The translations under genes were made by a program, and so were the position numbers. A model generated the notes under the pieces. It had not been told where the DNA came from and made no database searches. It saw only the letters and a list, made by a program, of their open reading frames with translations. 64,000 nt of DNA from Tubulanus polymorphus. Its lineage: Eukaryota > Nemertea > Palaeonemertea > Tubulaniformes > Tubulanidae. Positions 41,730 through 55,000 of this stretch are shown one piece after another; within the stretch, counting starts at the first letter, position 1; every line of letters starts with the position of its first letter. The stretch covers positions 8,435,001 through 8,499,000 of the forward strand of contig NC_134025.1 of NCBI RefSeq assembly GCF_964204645.1, read 5' to 3'.

Positions 41730-43820
41730 ATGGGAAATACTGGATTGAGTTGCGTCGGAAAGTCAGCTGATGCCCCATCTGGTAAAAAGGGGAAAGCTCC
41801 TATCACTATTCCTGATCCACCGACAAATGTCAGGATGATAAGTAAAACGTCAAATTCTATAACCATTGAATGGGACAAACCGGCCTATGATGGAGGTGAC
41901 TCAATTTTTGCATACACAGTTAAATTGTCGAGAGCAGCAAATCGTGGTTGGAAGAAGCTTGATAATGAAGTTGAGAATTTGACATTCACTGCGAAAGATT
42001 TAGACCCAGATACAGAATATATTTTCTTCGTGCAAGCAGAGAATGATCCCGGATTAAGCAAACCTAGTGAGATATCCGCACCATTTAAGACAGATGCTGA
42101 AATGAGGGAGGTCCCTGCCACTTCAGCTTCTGATGTGGGTGTCGTGGAGACGGTAGACAGTGCTATTGATGCTAAGCCAGATGGTGAGAAAGCCAATGAG
42201 AATGAAAACGAGAAGAAGAATGAAGAAAATGAAAATTCTGAAAGTAAAGATAACACTACCAGTCTCAGTACTTCTGCAGAGAAGTATGTTAAGAAAGAAA
42301 AGGAAGATGATAAGCAGTCTAGTTCTAGTGAAAGCGATAAGGAGAATGATGATCAAAAGAAAGAAGAATTTGATGTCAAAAATGCTACAGAGGGGATTAC
42401 AATTGAAGAGGAATCTTCTAATATTGAAGATCAAAATACAGCGGATAAAATAGATGATCTTAATGAAAATAAAGATAAGATTGAAGATGATAACAAAGGT
42501 TTTACAGTTGATTTAAAGTTAAGCGATGTTGTTGGAGACAAAAAGCATTCGTCAGCCTCATCTTCATCGTCGGATGATGATGATAAGGATATGGATACTG
42601 AAAAAGGCAATAAACATAAAGCAGCATTAGCTGGGGTCAGCTCTGACGACACTTTTAAAGCTGAAGCTCAAGATGTGAGCTGTGCTCATAATTCACTGTC
42701 TCGTGCTTATCAGTACAGCAATGACTCACTGTTAGATGACGAAACAAGTGAGGGAACAGAGAAAAATGACATCTTTACGAACAACCAAGCCAATCTTGAA
42801 ATGATGAAACGCTTCATCGAGATAGAGCCAATATCAGCAGAAAAGCATGAAGACATGGAGCTTGCTGGTCATAGCTACAAAGAAAACAGTGAACATCCTG
42901 TGGCGTATGACGACGAAGAGATTGACCACAGATTGAGCATAATATCAGAGAAATCCATGGAAGATTTAGATAAAGACAGCTCAATCAAAGTGATTGAGAA
43001 TTGTAAAACCATGAAGGATACTGAAAATCTTCGTCATGAGAATAGCATAACGGAAAATACTTCCATTGTAGAGCTGAATGGTAATACTGAAATCAAGACG
43101 GAGATTACAAAGATGACTTCATCCAGAATTCCAACTCTAGCTGGTACACGGGTTGACAGTCCTACAAGCATAGAAACTGTCACCTTAACTGCTACATCTA
43201 CTAAGTCAGAATCTAAGATTCCAACTTTGGGATCTGCTTTTTTGATGACATCTACAAAAATGACTAAACAATCGACTACACCACCATCGTCTCTGACACG
43301 GATGAAATCTGGAAGCAAGATTCGTCCAGAGTCTCCGGAAATCAATGTAGCTGTCAAGACTGAAGATGGAACTTCTCCGAGTGATATTAGGAAATCATCA
43401 ATACCTACAGTTGCCCGTAGAAGTTCTCTGCCTAAGGTGAAATCTGGAAGGTCAGACAGTCCATTACAGCGTCAGACATGTGATGATATGATACATTCAG
43501 AAAATAAAGATTCTCCGAGATCAGGTATACCTCGTCCCGGATCAGTAAATTCCAACAAATCATCATCATCCGATATCTCTGCCTGTTCAACACCAACACG
43601 AAGTCCACTGCCTGACAATAAACTCAACCAAACAGCGAAGTGCGGAATCCCAAAATCATCAAAAAGCGCAATTCCTCGATCTTCAAACATACCTGGACCA
43701 AAAATAAATAGTATTCAGGCTGGCAAAATGGCTACTCCGGGACTAGAGAAGGTGACCGTAAAGAACACTCAATACAGCCAGTCGCTGCGTGGAGATCTGA
43801 ACACCCATAGCGACACATAA
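41730..43820 (+). CDS. Fn3 domain protein with acidic linker and SxIP-rich tail (696 codons, one exon)
   Basis: The start ATG sits in a strong context (A at -3, G at +4) and an in-frame TGA lies six bases upstream, so translation begins here and not by read-in from titin. Residues 1-27 are small and basic (MGNTGLSCVGK). Residues about 28-128 form one Fn3 (DPPTNVRMI, DKPAYDGGDS, YIFFVQAEND), related to those of the neighbouring kinase genes. Residues about 140-330 are disordered and rich in Glu, Lys, Asn and Ser. Residues about 460-680 are basic, Ser/Pro-rich and carry SRIP (465), SKIP (495), SSIP (556), SSLP (565), SGIP (598), SAIP (646) and SNIP (652). SxIP motifs bind EB proteins at growing microtubule ends. 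No product of this layout is known to me. It may be a separate short protein or an alternative first/terminal exon of the kinase gene that follows; a GATG|GTGAGA donor at 42183 would link it in phase to 45973. Confidence 0.75.
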   Translation: MGNTGLSCVGKSADAPSGKKGKAPITIPDPPTNVRMISKTSNSITIEWDKPAYDGGDSIFAYTVKLSRAANRGWKKLDNEVENLTFTAKDLDPDTEYIFFVQAENDPGLSKPSEISAPFKTDAEMREVPATSASDVGVVETVDSAIDAKPDGEKANENENEKKNEENENSESKDNTTSLSTSAEKYVKKEKEDDKQSSSSESDKENDDQKKEEFDVKNATEGITIEEESSNIEDQNTADKIDDLNENKDKIEDDNKGFTVDLKLSDVVGDKKHSSASSSSSDDDDKDMDTEKGNKHKAALAGVSSDDTFKAEAQDVSCAHNSLSRAYQYSNDSLLDDETSEGTEKNDIFTNNQANLEMMKRFIEIEPISAEKHEDMELAGHSYKENSEHPVAYDDEEIDHRLSIISEKSMEDLDKDSSIKVIENCKTMKDTENLRHENSITENTSIVELNGNTEIKTEITKMTSSRIPTLAGTRVDSPTSIETVTLTATSTKSESKIPTLGSAFLMTSTKMTKQSTTPPSSLTRMKSGSKIRPESPEINVAVKTEDGTSPSDIRKSSIPTVARRSSLPKVKSGRSDSPLQRQTCDDMIHSENKDSPRSGIPRPGSVNSNKSSSSDISACSTPTRSPLPDNKLNQTAKCGIPKSSKSAIPRSSNIPGPKINSIQAGKMATPGLEKVTVKNTQYSQSLRGDLNTHSDT

Positions 43821-45972
43821 TGTATCACTTGAATTGCTCAAAATAACTTTATTTTAATGTATGGAATAATATATAAAAACAGTGACTTAAAATGAAATGG
43901 CATCCGCCATGGTGTAAGCAGGTACTTTTAAATTTCGGATGTTCAAATATTTTGATCCTCTGATTGCTGAACTGTGCCGTATTCGTACTTGGACTACACC
44001 ATGGATACAATAGTATCACCATCAGGACTGTGATAGATTATACATAGAGACATACATATAAACGCTGCTATCATATTTACTATTACTACTAAATGTAAAT
44101 CATTACAAGTATCTGCCTCCGAATTGCAAAACTTGGGAAATTGTACACGAAACGCACAAATTCGAAGGATTTTAGACACAGTTACGAAGGAATTCAAAGT
44201 TATTTTTTAGCTATAGCTTGATCCTGTTAACATAGATAAACTGAGCTTTGCTAGTGACACATAATAAACAGTATGTTTTTTACCGCGACATTATAATATA
44301 ATCTTTTAATGATATTTTGAATATTCATCTGATAGTGAGATTTTTTAGTTAGGATTTGGAATTATAGTTTAGCTGTTTTATCGCGAGTGCGCATAGATGA
44401 CAAGGAAGAATGAACTTTTTTGCAACAATGTAAAGACTGGTGAATGTTTTTAATGCCATCTATTAATCATTGTTGCTGCTGTGAGAAAACATTTATATCT
44501 GGATTATTTCTGTGACTGCGTATATGTACATACTGGTATATCAATGGACTTTGCATCAAGAGAGCTTCACGTTCTGCAGGGTGAGTGGTATTCGAATGAC
44601 TTATTTATTTGAAAAAAAAATAGATTCCAGATTTCGCTTGAAATTATTTGCAATTCAAGTCGAACACTGGCACTCAATAAGTAGGTAACTCACATCACTA
44701 AAGTAAATAGTTGATTTTTGGTTAATTATCCGAAATGTTAATTGCCACCACTTGTGTTTCTGATCTGTGGAAGGTTACTATCGAATCATTTTAGAAATTC
44801 ACTACACATATGATTAATGATATAAATAGAAAATGATTTTGATATTAACAACAATAATGAATTCAAATTGGCAATAACGATTTAACCGGTATTTCATTAT
44901 CTATTGTCCTTTTCGATGCCTGTGATCCTTTTACGTACAAGGTTTAAGACTGAAAAATTTGAAAAAAGGTCATCCATAATGAAACATGTTTTGTGTGATT
45001 TGTTGTTACTATGCATTTTGGGTGATATATAATATCTACCAACTGGATTATTTTATGATACGAAAAACCAGTTTTGGGAATGAATTATTCAGTGTTGAGG
45101 TCTCTTTTTACATATATACAATTAAGTTAATTCTCTCCAAACCGCTCTGACCCATTTCAGTACTATTTCTTATTCAGTACCATACTGAATCACCGATCAA
45201 TTCTCTCTTGTTAAGTTTACTATTTTTCAAAGGCAATCTCCGCTCTTTAGAAATTCCTTCTGAATGTTAAATGTTCCAATGAGAATAGAATGCGAAAGAA
45301 ATGATTTAGTACACTCGCTAGGCTGGTCTTTTCTTATGAAATGAGCGCTAAATCTAGATTGTGGTTTTTCATAAGGTATGATTGCGGTAGGCTGGGGTTA
45401 TTTCAAATTTGAATATTCAATTAATCCACTTATGTAACCATGCATTTTTTCATTATGGTTTTGTAGTTTATTCGATCTTATCGTGCATATATGTATATTA
45501 TAATATAGTGCTGGTACCACCATGATAGTTACATTATCATGAGCTATTAACCTTCAGTAGCATTTGTTCAACCTTTGGTTGTAAATGTGCCAAAGTCGAC
45601 GCTTGATTAGGTGTAATTCTAACCTTTTACCATAATTTTTACCCAGTAGATACACAGTAGTGTCAATATCTTCATCAAGGCAGAGAGTTGTATATTTTCT
45701 ATCTGAGATCATTTAATCTCTCAAATACACTGTGGGTATTCTGAATAATGTCAAATTTGTTCATTTAACATCAAATCATTTCCTTTCAATATCTGTTTTT
45801 CAAAGGTATTTCTCTCGGCAATTGATAAGGTACTAAGTGCATAATAATAGACTACAATGAGGACTGGTTTTTAATGGGCAATATAAAGCCTGAGATGGGA
45901 ATGTATAACTTGCGCTCCTTGGAATGTTGTCATGACAGGATTGAGATTACTAAATTTTGTGTTATGTTCCAG
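43821..45972 (+). other. 3' leader/intron interval before the MLCK-type exons
   Basis: 2.15 kb of AT-rich sequence with no domain-bearing exon. It can be read both as 3' UTR plus intergenic DNA of the SxIP transcript and as an intron leading to the exon at 45973. Confidence 0.5.
44263..44268 (+). terminator. Candidate poly(A) signal AATAAA
   Basis: First AATAAA after the stop at 43818-43820, about 440 bases downstream. It would end a transcript that terminates with the SxIP exon. Confidence 0.4.
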
Positions 45973-46083
45973 CTGCAATAAAAACAACAAAAAAGAAGGA
46001 CAAATCACCACCTCCTATTGTCAAAGATGTGGAAATGGTAGAAGAAGAACCAGTTCCTATGATGAAGACCACCGAACCTATTA
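45973..46083 (+). CDS. MLCK-type gene: basic/acidic linker exon
   Basis: TTCCAG acceptor, GTATGT donor, phase 1 in and out. Codes AIKTTKKKDKSPPPIVKDVE followed by an acidic MVEEEPVPMM stretch. Low complexity, no domain. It is the most 5' exon assigned to this gene by unbroken phase to the Ig at 46250. Confidence 0.65.
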
Positions 46084-49000
46084 GTATGTTGATGATTTTT
46101 GCTACGTTCAACATGATTTCAATGAATGAATATAAAATGACTAATAAAAATTGTAATACACGATGTATCTGTTTAACGTAGAATACTGTCAATGTTTGCA
46201 AGCATTCACCTTAAACAATGGTTTTCGATATTAACAATTTTCCTCGTAGGCAAAACACCAAAGGTAAAGAAGATCAAAGAATATCCGCCTCGTTTTATCA
46301 TAAAACCACGAAAAGTTGCAGTAGATGAAGGTTCGTCGGCGAAGTTTCGTATAACATTAGACGGTGAACCGTTACCGACTGTTACCTGGGAAAAGGATGG
46401 TGAACTACTATCCTCAGGCGAAAAGTATCAGGTAATGAAAACAGATTGATCTATATACAAATATAATTTCATAAATAGAGTAGGTATCGATCACAGATTT
46501 TCAGTATTGCATAGAATTGTAAAATTACATGCACATACATAAGATGGCAATCATGGGTCAAATGTATGAGTCTATTCATAGTACAGTAGGGCGGCTCCTA
46601 TTTTCAGCAGTCTTATTTGGTAAATCAAGATCCATTTGAAAATGATACCATGAAAACAATATGGGTGTATAACACATTTTTTAGCTTGAGACTTAAAAAA
46701 TATATGCAAGGAAATATCATGAAAAATTGTGCTGTAGGGAAAGAGAATATTCATTTAATGTTTTCTTTTGATCGAATTTTTAGATTCATTCTGATACCGA
46801 AGGCTATTATTATTTGGAGATTGGCAACACGACGAAAGCTGATGAAGGGTTGTACACTTGTGTACTTTCCAACTCGGTTGGTAAAGAATCCCTCTCAGCT
46901 TCACTTACTATCAATGAAACCATTAAACCTCTGGCCGAACAAAATTTTGCACCAGTCTTTGAACATGAATTGGAAGACATAACTGTCACTGATGGAGAAT
47001 CACCAGTTTGGCGTTGCAATGTAAAAGGTCAGTTTAGTGTCAATTTATTTTCTACTATTAAAGCCAAAAGGTGAATTCATGAATGAAATACACTGTGTTC
47101 GGATTTTTTTAGTGCATCAGTGAAATGAAAATAGATGATAATTTCAGTGGATTATAGAAATTAATACTTTCATACAGATGTTCTCGCCTTATCAATGAAA
47201 CATGTGTCAGATGTATTAGATTACTGTTTCAATTCAGAGTAAATTACGTAAATATGTGCATACGCAGTCGGTGTCATTTATTCAATATTCGTAGCTTGAA
47301 ATCTTTCTAATGTTATAAACTATGATTTGTGGCATCTGTCGTGCTTGTTTCGTCCAGATTGACATCGTTTGATATAAGTTTCTATATATGTTACACTTGA
47401 TCTAACTTTTTCTGGCATTCGATTACTAGTGAAAATGTGCTGTGATATATAATCTAGGAGTGTTGCTCACTTGTCCACTTCAAATAATATGGATAATATC
47501 GAGTTTATATGGAATTGCAGGAAAACCAGTGCCAACTATATCTTGGTATCGCGAAGGTAAAATCTTGCCTCCATCAAAAGACTTCAAACAGACATATGAC
47601 AGCAAAACAGCGAAGCTAACCATTCCAGAAATTTTCCCTGAGGATGAAGGCATATTCGAGTGTGTTGCTAAGAATGATGCTGGTGAAGCCCGTTCAAAAT
47701 CACATCTTCGAGTAACTGGTAAGTATACGCCTCCAGTACCCTGGGTCTATTTACACAATAGCTCTGAATTTTATTATTTTCAATTAAATTTAACTAACAA
47801 CCTCACTTTATTTCATCAGCGCCTCAAAGGCATATCACCTCTGGTATATACAAGCTTCGAGTACTTTTTACGTGATTTAATTCATTTGATCAAGATAAAA
47901 TATACTTGACATATCCTGTTCATACACTTCATAGTGCACACAAAATGTTTGGTCACTTTGTAGATAAAATAATAACTCTTGTAAATATCAATTGCTCTTC
48001 TCATCTTAATGGCTCTGAATTATATTAAGATTTGTGCTTTTCATTACCTCTTGCAGCTAATTCTGTAACAATTGCTGCAATCTGTCACTGGAATGTACTG
48101 CTGAAATAAACAGAAATATTCTTTCAATGGAGCCTTTGAGATCAGATATATTGTATTACATGATTCAAGTAATCATTGCCAGTTATGGCTTTGAATCAGC
48201 GATTTACTTACTTGAGTCAACAACTCAATCAATGGGTTGAACATGGCCCCTTTTTCATTTAATTTGTTGGCAAACACTGAAAAAAGCTTGTACCTTTGAG
48301 ATATTTATTGATCAAGGGGCTTCTAATTGACCGATAACACTCAATATACAATGATCATTGCATGCTTATTATATGCTTTACAGTGCCAGATCACAGTATG
48401 AAGAAACCGCCTGTATTTGTGAAGGAACTTTCTCCAAAAAGAGTGAATGATGGTGAAAAAATAGTTCTCGAATGTACTGTCAATGGTAAGATTTAAGAAG
48501 AGATCATTCCAGTTAAAACTAATTGCTAAACATAGATCTTTTTTGTGGCTTTTTTTACCTAAGATATTGTTGAATTCATGCAAAATCTATTTCTAATGTA
48601 GGAAATCCTGAGCCAGTGATTACTTGGTTTAAAGACAAGACTGAGCTTAAGTCGACTGCTGATTTCCGTCTGTTGTTTGATGGAGCAACTGCTCGCCTAG
48701 AGATCGACGAGGTTTACATGGACGATGATGGTGAATATGTCTGCATAGCAAAAAATCCCGTCGGAGAAGTAAAGACATCCAGTAAAGTCACTGTCATTGG
48801 TAAATATTGAATAATTTAACTAATGATAGGATAGATCAACTGTAGTCAGCAATTGGAAGCCAATGTCTTAATTACTGGCATTGATTGTGGCACTTGCTTG
48901 TTTGGAGAACTGTAGTTAGTCAATATTATATCAGATATATACAAATGTACACACATGACTACCGGTACTGCAGTTGGTTCTCTGATATGTCATAAGTATG

Positions 49001-52000
49001 TGTTCAGCTTGTAAGGATATGATTTGTTTCAAAATAATATTGCGTCATTTTGGATTGTCAGGTCAAAAATCGAGTACATCCAGTTCCGATGGCCGCCATG
49101 GCGAGCGGTCACCACCGCGATTCACAAAAGAATTGCAGGATCAAGAAGTTATGGATGGTGACCGTGTTGAAATGGCTGTCAAAGTCAAGGGTAAGTTGAA
49201 GTGATTCAAACCTAATTTGTTATGCTATGCTATTTACAAACTGTCTTCTAGTTTTCTGAAGTTAGTATTTTATCTCTTAAATTGAATGAAACTCTCATTA
49301 CTAATTTTTCTAATTTTGAAGAACTTATAGTTGCATGGAGTGGTTTAACCTGGGAATTTTCAGTATTCACCAGCCTGCTCCTGCATGAAAAGCCTTGTTA
49401 TTTCGCACAAATTCATTCCAGGTAGACCGGTTTGGGTCCGTAATCAAATCAAGCTCTTCCCACATATCCCAGTTCACAAAAAATTCCAACACTCCGGCAT
49501 GCAAAAACCTGTTTCAAACGGTGATATAGGCACAGCATGTCACTTATTCAAAGGTAAATAGAGCACCAGATTCAAATGTGCTCATATCGGTATTATATTT
49601 ACCATTTAGAATAGAATTTATTATATGTTCGATAATTGATATTCATTGCATGTTCAGTTTTTTTGTCATACTGACTACTAACCTACGTTTAAGTGTAAGT
49701 TAATGATAATCTCATTTAACCATCAAACATGTCTCGATAGGGATTAAATGTTACCCAGTGTATATAATCCATGTGATGTTTTGTGTTGACTTAATCTATC
49801 TCGTATTGCATTGCACTAGCATCTGTTAAACCACATCATGCATGTCTCATTTAGGGATTTCATAGGACATTTTCGACAATATTCATACATATTGATTATC
49901 ACATAGAACGTCTCATTAAGAAAAGCTTTTGCGTAGTAGCAAAAATTCATAGATTAGTCTTTATGAATTTTTGGTAATAGGCATATTACCTACCTTATAC
50001 CTATTGTTTTGTCATTGTTGTGTACACACACCCCTGTTTTGTGATTACAGGAGCACCCCATGAATCTGTGTTTTATAGTACTGATGATTCCTTTGCCGGT
50101 AAATGTTTAACTTAGTTTCCTTCTTGCTGAAACTTGTTGAAATGTCTTTGTTAGCTTCTTTGGAGATGAAATATCATTCAATTTATCATTATTCGCTTCA
50201 TGAATTTCAGCAATTTTTTCTATAATATTCTCTAAGATTGAATACTTTAAAAAATCAATGTATCATTATGAATCAATAGAACTATTCAATCTTGGTGGAA
50301 TCCAATTGCACAATAATTGTAGTAAATCCTAAATAACTGAAGCAAACCTGCATATCTTGAAAACCTTGCACATAGATAATGTATCAATGACCTGCATGCT
50401 TAAAACATAGAAATCTTCATATTAATTAAATTCATAAAATCTATGTTTTTTAGACATATAATTCGTACAGTGCTTATGAATCTCTTTTTTAGAATCTGAG
50501 GATGAAATTCAGCCAGAGTTCATTAAAAAGCTTGAACCACTCAGCATTGAGGAAGGATCTACTGCTACTTTAACTGTTGAAATTGAAGCCAATCCTCCGG
50601 CCACTGTTCAATGGTCAAAAGATGGAAAGAAAGTCAAGAAATCGGAACGATTTAAAGTTAAACACACTGGATCTGTTTATACATTAGAAATCTCTCATAC
50701 TTTGGCGACAGATGCTGGAAAATATACTTGTACTGCTGAAAATATTAAAGGTTCTATAAAATGTGAGATGAATCTCATGGTAGCTGAACTGCCGGAGGCC
50801 GACTCAGGCATGGACTATCGGACCTTGCTCAAATCTCGTCCCGAATTACAAGAAGCCTCAGCCGATGAAGAGTTGACTGAAGATAAAGAGGTTTCACAAC
50901 ATGATTTCCGCGATGTTATTAAGAGACATGGTGTAAAGCCAAAACAACGACCAGAATTCAAAACAAAACTAGTCGACCAGAATGTAAAAGAAGGAAGTGA
51001 GGTGACCATGTCATGTGAAGTTGTTGGAAATCCAGAGCCAACTATTCAATGGCAACAGAATGGAAAGGATATTAAGGTAATTTGCATAATTGGTACATTT
51101 TATGAATCAATATCATGAGGAACTAATTTTGATTGAATCTTAATCTCATCTTTCGAAATATCTCATATGATTATTTTGAAAGCTTATATTTTAACTAATT
51201 CGTTTGATTTCAATTTTTTCAGCAATCACGATTTTTCAAAATGTCCTATGATGATGTAGTGGCTAAGCTTGTAATAGCTGAAGCTTATCCCGAAGATGAG
51301 GGAGAGTACACCTGCAAGGCCACAAATGAAGGCGGTACTGCTTCACAGACATGCGATCTTTATGTTGATGGTAAGTACCTGATAACTTTTTGACTTGAAA
51401 AAAAAAAAACAAACAATGCACTGAATGCATAATCAGCTGGCTCGTTCCATTAAGAAATAACATTCACTGGGAATTTCTTACAAGTTGCATAGTCGAGTAT
51501 GATTGGTATCAAAACAACTGTAAATGTTTGTGAATTCTTCCCTGGTTTTTATAAGAAATACATAAATGAGATTTGCAATTAAGTGTTGGAGGCTCTTGGG
51601 ACTAGAATAGCTGTGTAAAATAGGTTGACAAACCTAATCAAATTTTGCCCAGTTAACATACAGTATTATGTGATTAAATACATTATTGACTTGAAAATAA
51701 AATTTGAATATGTCCAACATCTTTGTCCTTGAGTAAAGATTTCTTTGAATTCTGTGAGGTTATTAATCAACCTTTTGAGTAATAAGTAGTGATTCTAAAC
51801 CAGTTGAGTAAGTTATTTTTCGTAATATAATCATGATTTCTTGAAATATAGATTTGCAACGTAATATCTAGATAGTAGGTTGAACTCTGATTTGAACTAT
51901 TATTCTATAAATCAAACGAACATTTTACATCGGTGATACTGATTCACAATGCTATGTATGATTAGATTCAACACAGAATATGGTTATACTAAGGGGTGAG

Positions 52001-55000
52001 GACTTGGAATATGTATTTAGATAATGCAGATTTGCAGGGTATTTATGATTTTTCTGTTTATTTTTAAAGAAGTGAAAGATTTTGTACCAAAGAAGACTAC
52101 TGAAGGAGGAGATCTGACACCTATATTTGAGGAACTACCAAAAAATGTATCGGTGAAGAAAGGCAAAACGATCACTCTGAAAGCTGTTTTCAGTGGTTCG
52201 CCGCAACCAACCGTGAAATGGTTGATCGCTGGCCAAGAGATTAAAGCAGGTACGGTACGCTTGATTATTTGTTATTTGTTGTGTCAATATTTATTTCGTT
52301 GACTGCCTACTACAGATAAAGCGCTGGTTAGAATCAGTGATCCATGGTTTCCACTTGAAATGATCATTAGAATTTCATTTCATTTCATGTTCAAACCACC
52401 TTTTGATCATTTTCAAACTTCCTCTTAGGGAACACACTTTGCATTGCATTTCTACCATTCTAAATAGGATACAATCTATCTTTTCTGCAGGTGGCCGAGT
52501 TAGAATAGAATCTATCCGTGACAAGACATCTCTGACAATCAAAGACAGTACGCCAAAAGACACCGGTAGATACGAAGTCATTATCAATAACAAACTTGGC
52601 ACTGACAGCACTCGGGCTTCAGTCACAGTTGAAGGTAAAAAGCAAATGGATAGAATTATTTTCAAAAATATAAAAGTTATTGAAAGGTTAAAAAGCTATG
52701 CATATACGATGATTTTGTCAAAATTTGAAATGGTAATTCCGAAATATAGTTTAGTGCAAGAAATTGTAATTCTGTAACTGTATTTGGTTTATTACAGACA
52801 TTCCTAATCCTCCAGCTGGGAAACCAGTAACTTCACGCGTGACAAAGAACTCGCTAACACTCTCATGGTCCGGACCGAACTACGACGGTGGCAGTCCAGT
52901 TACAAATTACATCGTCGAAGCTATCAAATTAGGCTCTGAATTTGAGAGGTGGCGCGTGCTTACATCAAATTGTAAGGTGAGTTGATGTATCTACTAATGA
53001 ATTGATCATAATTGATTAGTGATTTGGTGGCATAATTGATTATTTGATTGCAGCAATCATATACTTTTATCCAGTTTTATGTTTTGTTTGTCCAGCGCTA
53101 ATAATGCACAATAGCTCGATAGTATGACTTTACATAAACCGTGGCAATAATGACTGGACAAGTATATTTATGTTTGTGGGGTCAATGAGCAGAGTATACT
53201 TCCAACCAAATTCTTATCTCTGAGTATATGTATGAAAACATACGTATAGTTGAAAGGATTCCTGTGTATATTGCCTGCTTTATCTGAAATAAGAATCAAT
53301 TGAGGAACCAGTTTTGATAGTGGCTAGATAAAGTTATTATAGTGACTGGACTAGTTGATTTTATATTCAGTTCATCTCCCATTGTTGAGGAAGTAACTTG
53401 TTCAATAGATAAGTAAATCGGAATATATATACTCAATAATACATTGCAGAGTACATCATACCAAGTGAAAAATCTCGAAATGGACAAGGAATACCAGTTC
53501 CGTGTACGTGCTGAGAATAAACATGGATCCAGTGACCCTAGTGAATTATCAAAAGAAACACTTATGACTGATGATCTGGCTACAAGTCTATCAGAAGATG
53601 AGAGTAAGTTTATATCATTTACAGTTGATGATTTCCATTTCAACAACTTTATCTAACAACAGATGCCATAATGAAGTAGCCAATCCAAAAAAAAATAATT
53701 CATTTTTTAAAGTCTTCCTTTTGGCATTCTTAACCTGACGATGAACATTGCATGACACCAAAAGTTTGCATGATAAGATCTGTTGAAGCAATTAGCATCT
53801 AACTAAAGAAAAGTTGAAAATTGAAGGACACATTATCAAGAAACTTATTACCTGATAATACTGACTTTCACTAAGTATTTCATGATTTCTTCTTCTAAAA
53901 CTTGTAGATGTTTCCTTTTGACTTATTTTTGTTTTCATACTAACCTAGACATTTCTCGTCTGAATTTCCATTTTCTTTGTGCAGAGTGGGAGCCAAATCA
54001 AAAATATTCGTTCATATGATAACTGAGGTGTGCATGTGTTTTCCTTGTAGTTTTAACAAAGTATCCTATGCTGTGGCGTAGAACTAGTCTTTGGGAAACG
54101 GTGGTTGAATCTGAAGTTGATGGTAAATAATATATGAGAAATTGGCTTGATTTTCACTTACACGTGATGATATACGTGATTTCACCAACCACAGGGCAAA
54201 CGTGCAGGCATAAAAAACTGAAACAGCTTTCTGTGGTATGCTGTGAAATGAAAAATTTTGTAAGCACCACCACTGCACTTTTCATACTGCGGTTGCAATG
54301 ATATAACCTATTCATTTCACAATCATGAAATGTATTAGAATAGATTTATATCACCAAGAACAATATATGTTTTATTAACCAGTATCTGTAATATCATGTA
54401 TTCATTTGAAAGAGCACTGTGTGTAACCACCAAGTAATTAATTTGATAATTCCGAAAACACATACTAACTCAATTTGATTTTAATGTTCTTGAATATTAA
54501 TCTTTTATTTTGTTTTTTTTAATCTAAAGCTGATGGTTCCTTCAATCCAGGTGAAGTTCAAGTCAAGGTCAATCAGGACTATCATCAGTTCTATGATGTT
54601 CTTGAAAAACTTGGAAAGTAAGTACATATATTATTCTGAAGTACACTACAATATTTCCATAGTGAAACAAAAACAATGAACACATTTACTTTCCTTACAG
54701 GGGACGATTTGGCAGTGTTCATATGGTCAAAGAAAAAGCAAGCAAGCGAAAGTTTGCTGCTAAAGTCATCAAATATCGCACATCAGAGAAAGATGAGCGA
54801 TTCTGTGAAATTGACATTATGAAAGAATTGCGACACCCAAATCTTGTCCAATTATGGGATGCTTATGATTTGAAACGAACACTAGTCATTATTATAGAAT
54901 AGTAAGTCTAGACCTATGTATTTCTGTAGGATTATCATGTTGCTTAAGAGCTACATTTAGATATTGATATTTCAGTGTCGGTGGTGGTGAATTGTTTGAG

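Noticed and set aside
41730-41753. N-myristoylation of MGNTGLSC at the start of the Fn3-SxIP protein
   Set aside because: Position 6 is Leu where a small residue (usually Ser/Thr) is required; Gly2 and Cys8 alone are not enough.
53985-54019. AG-preceded segment reading WEPNQKYSFI then stop
   Set aside because: No donor and no similarity; the downstream exon at 54051 continues the frame properly.
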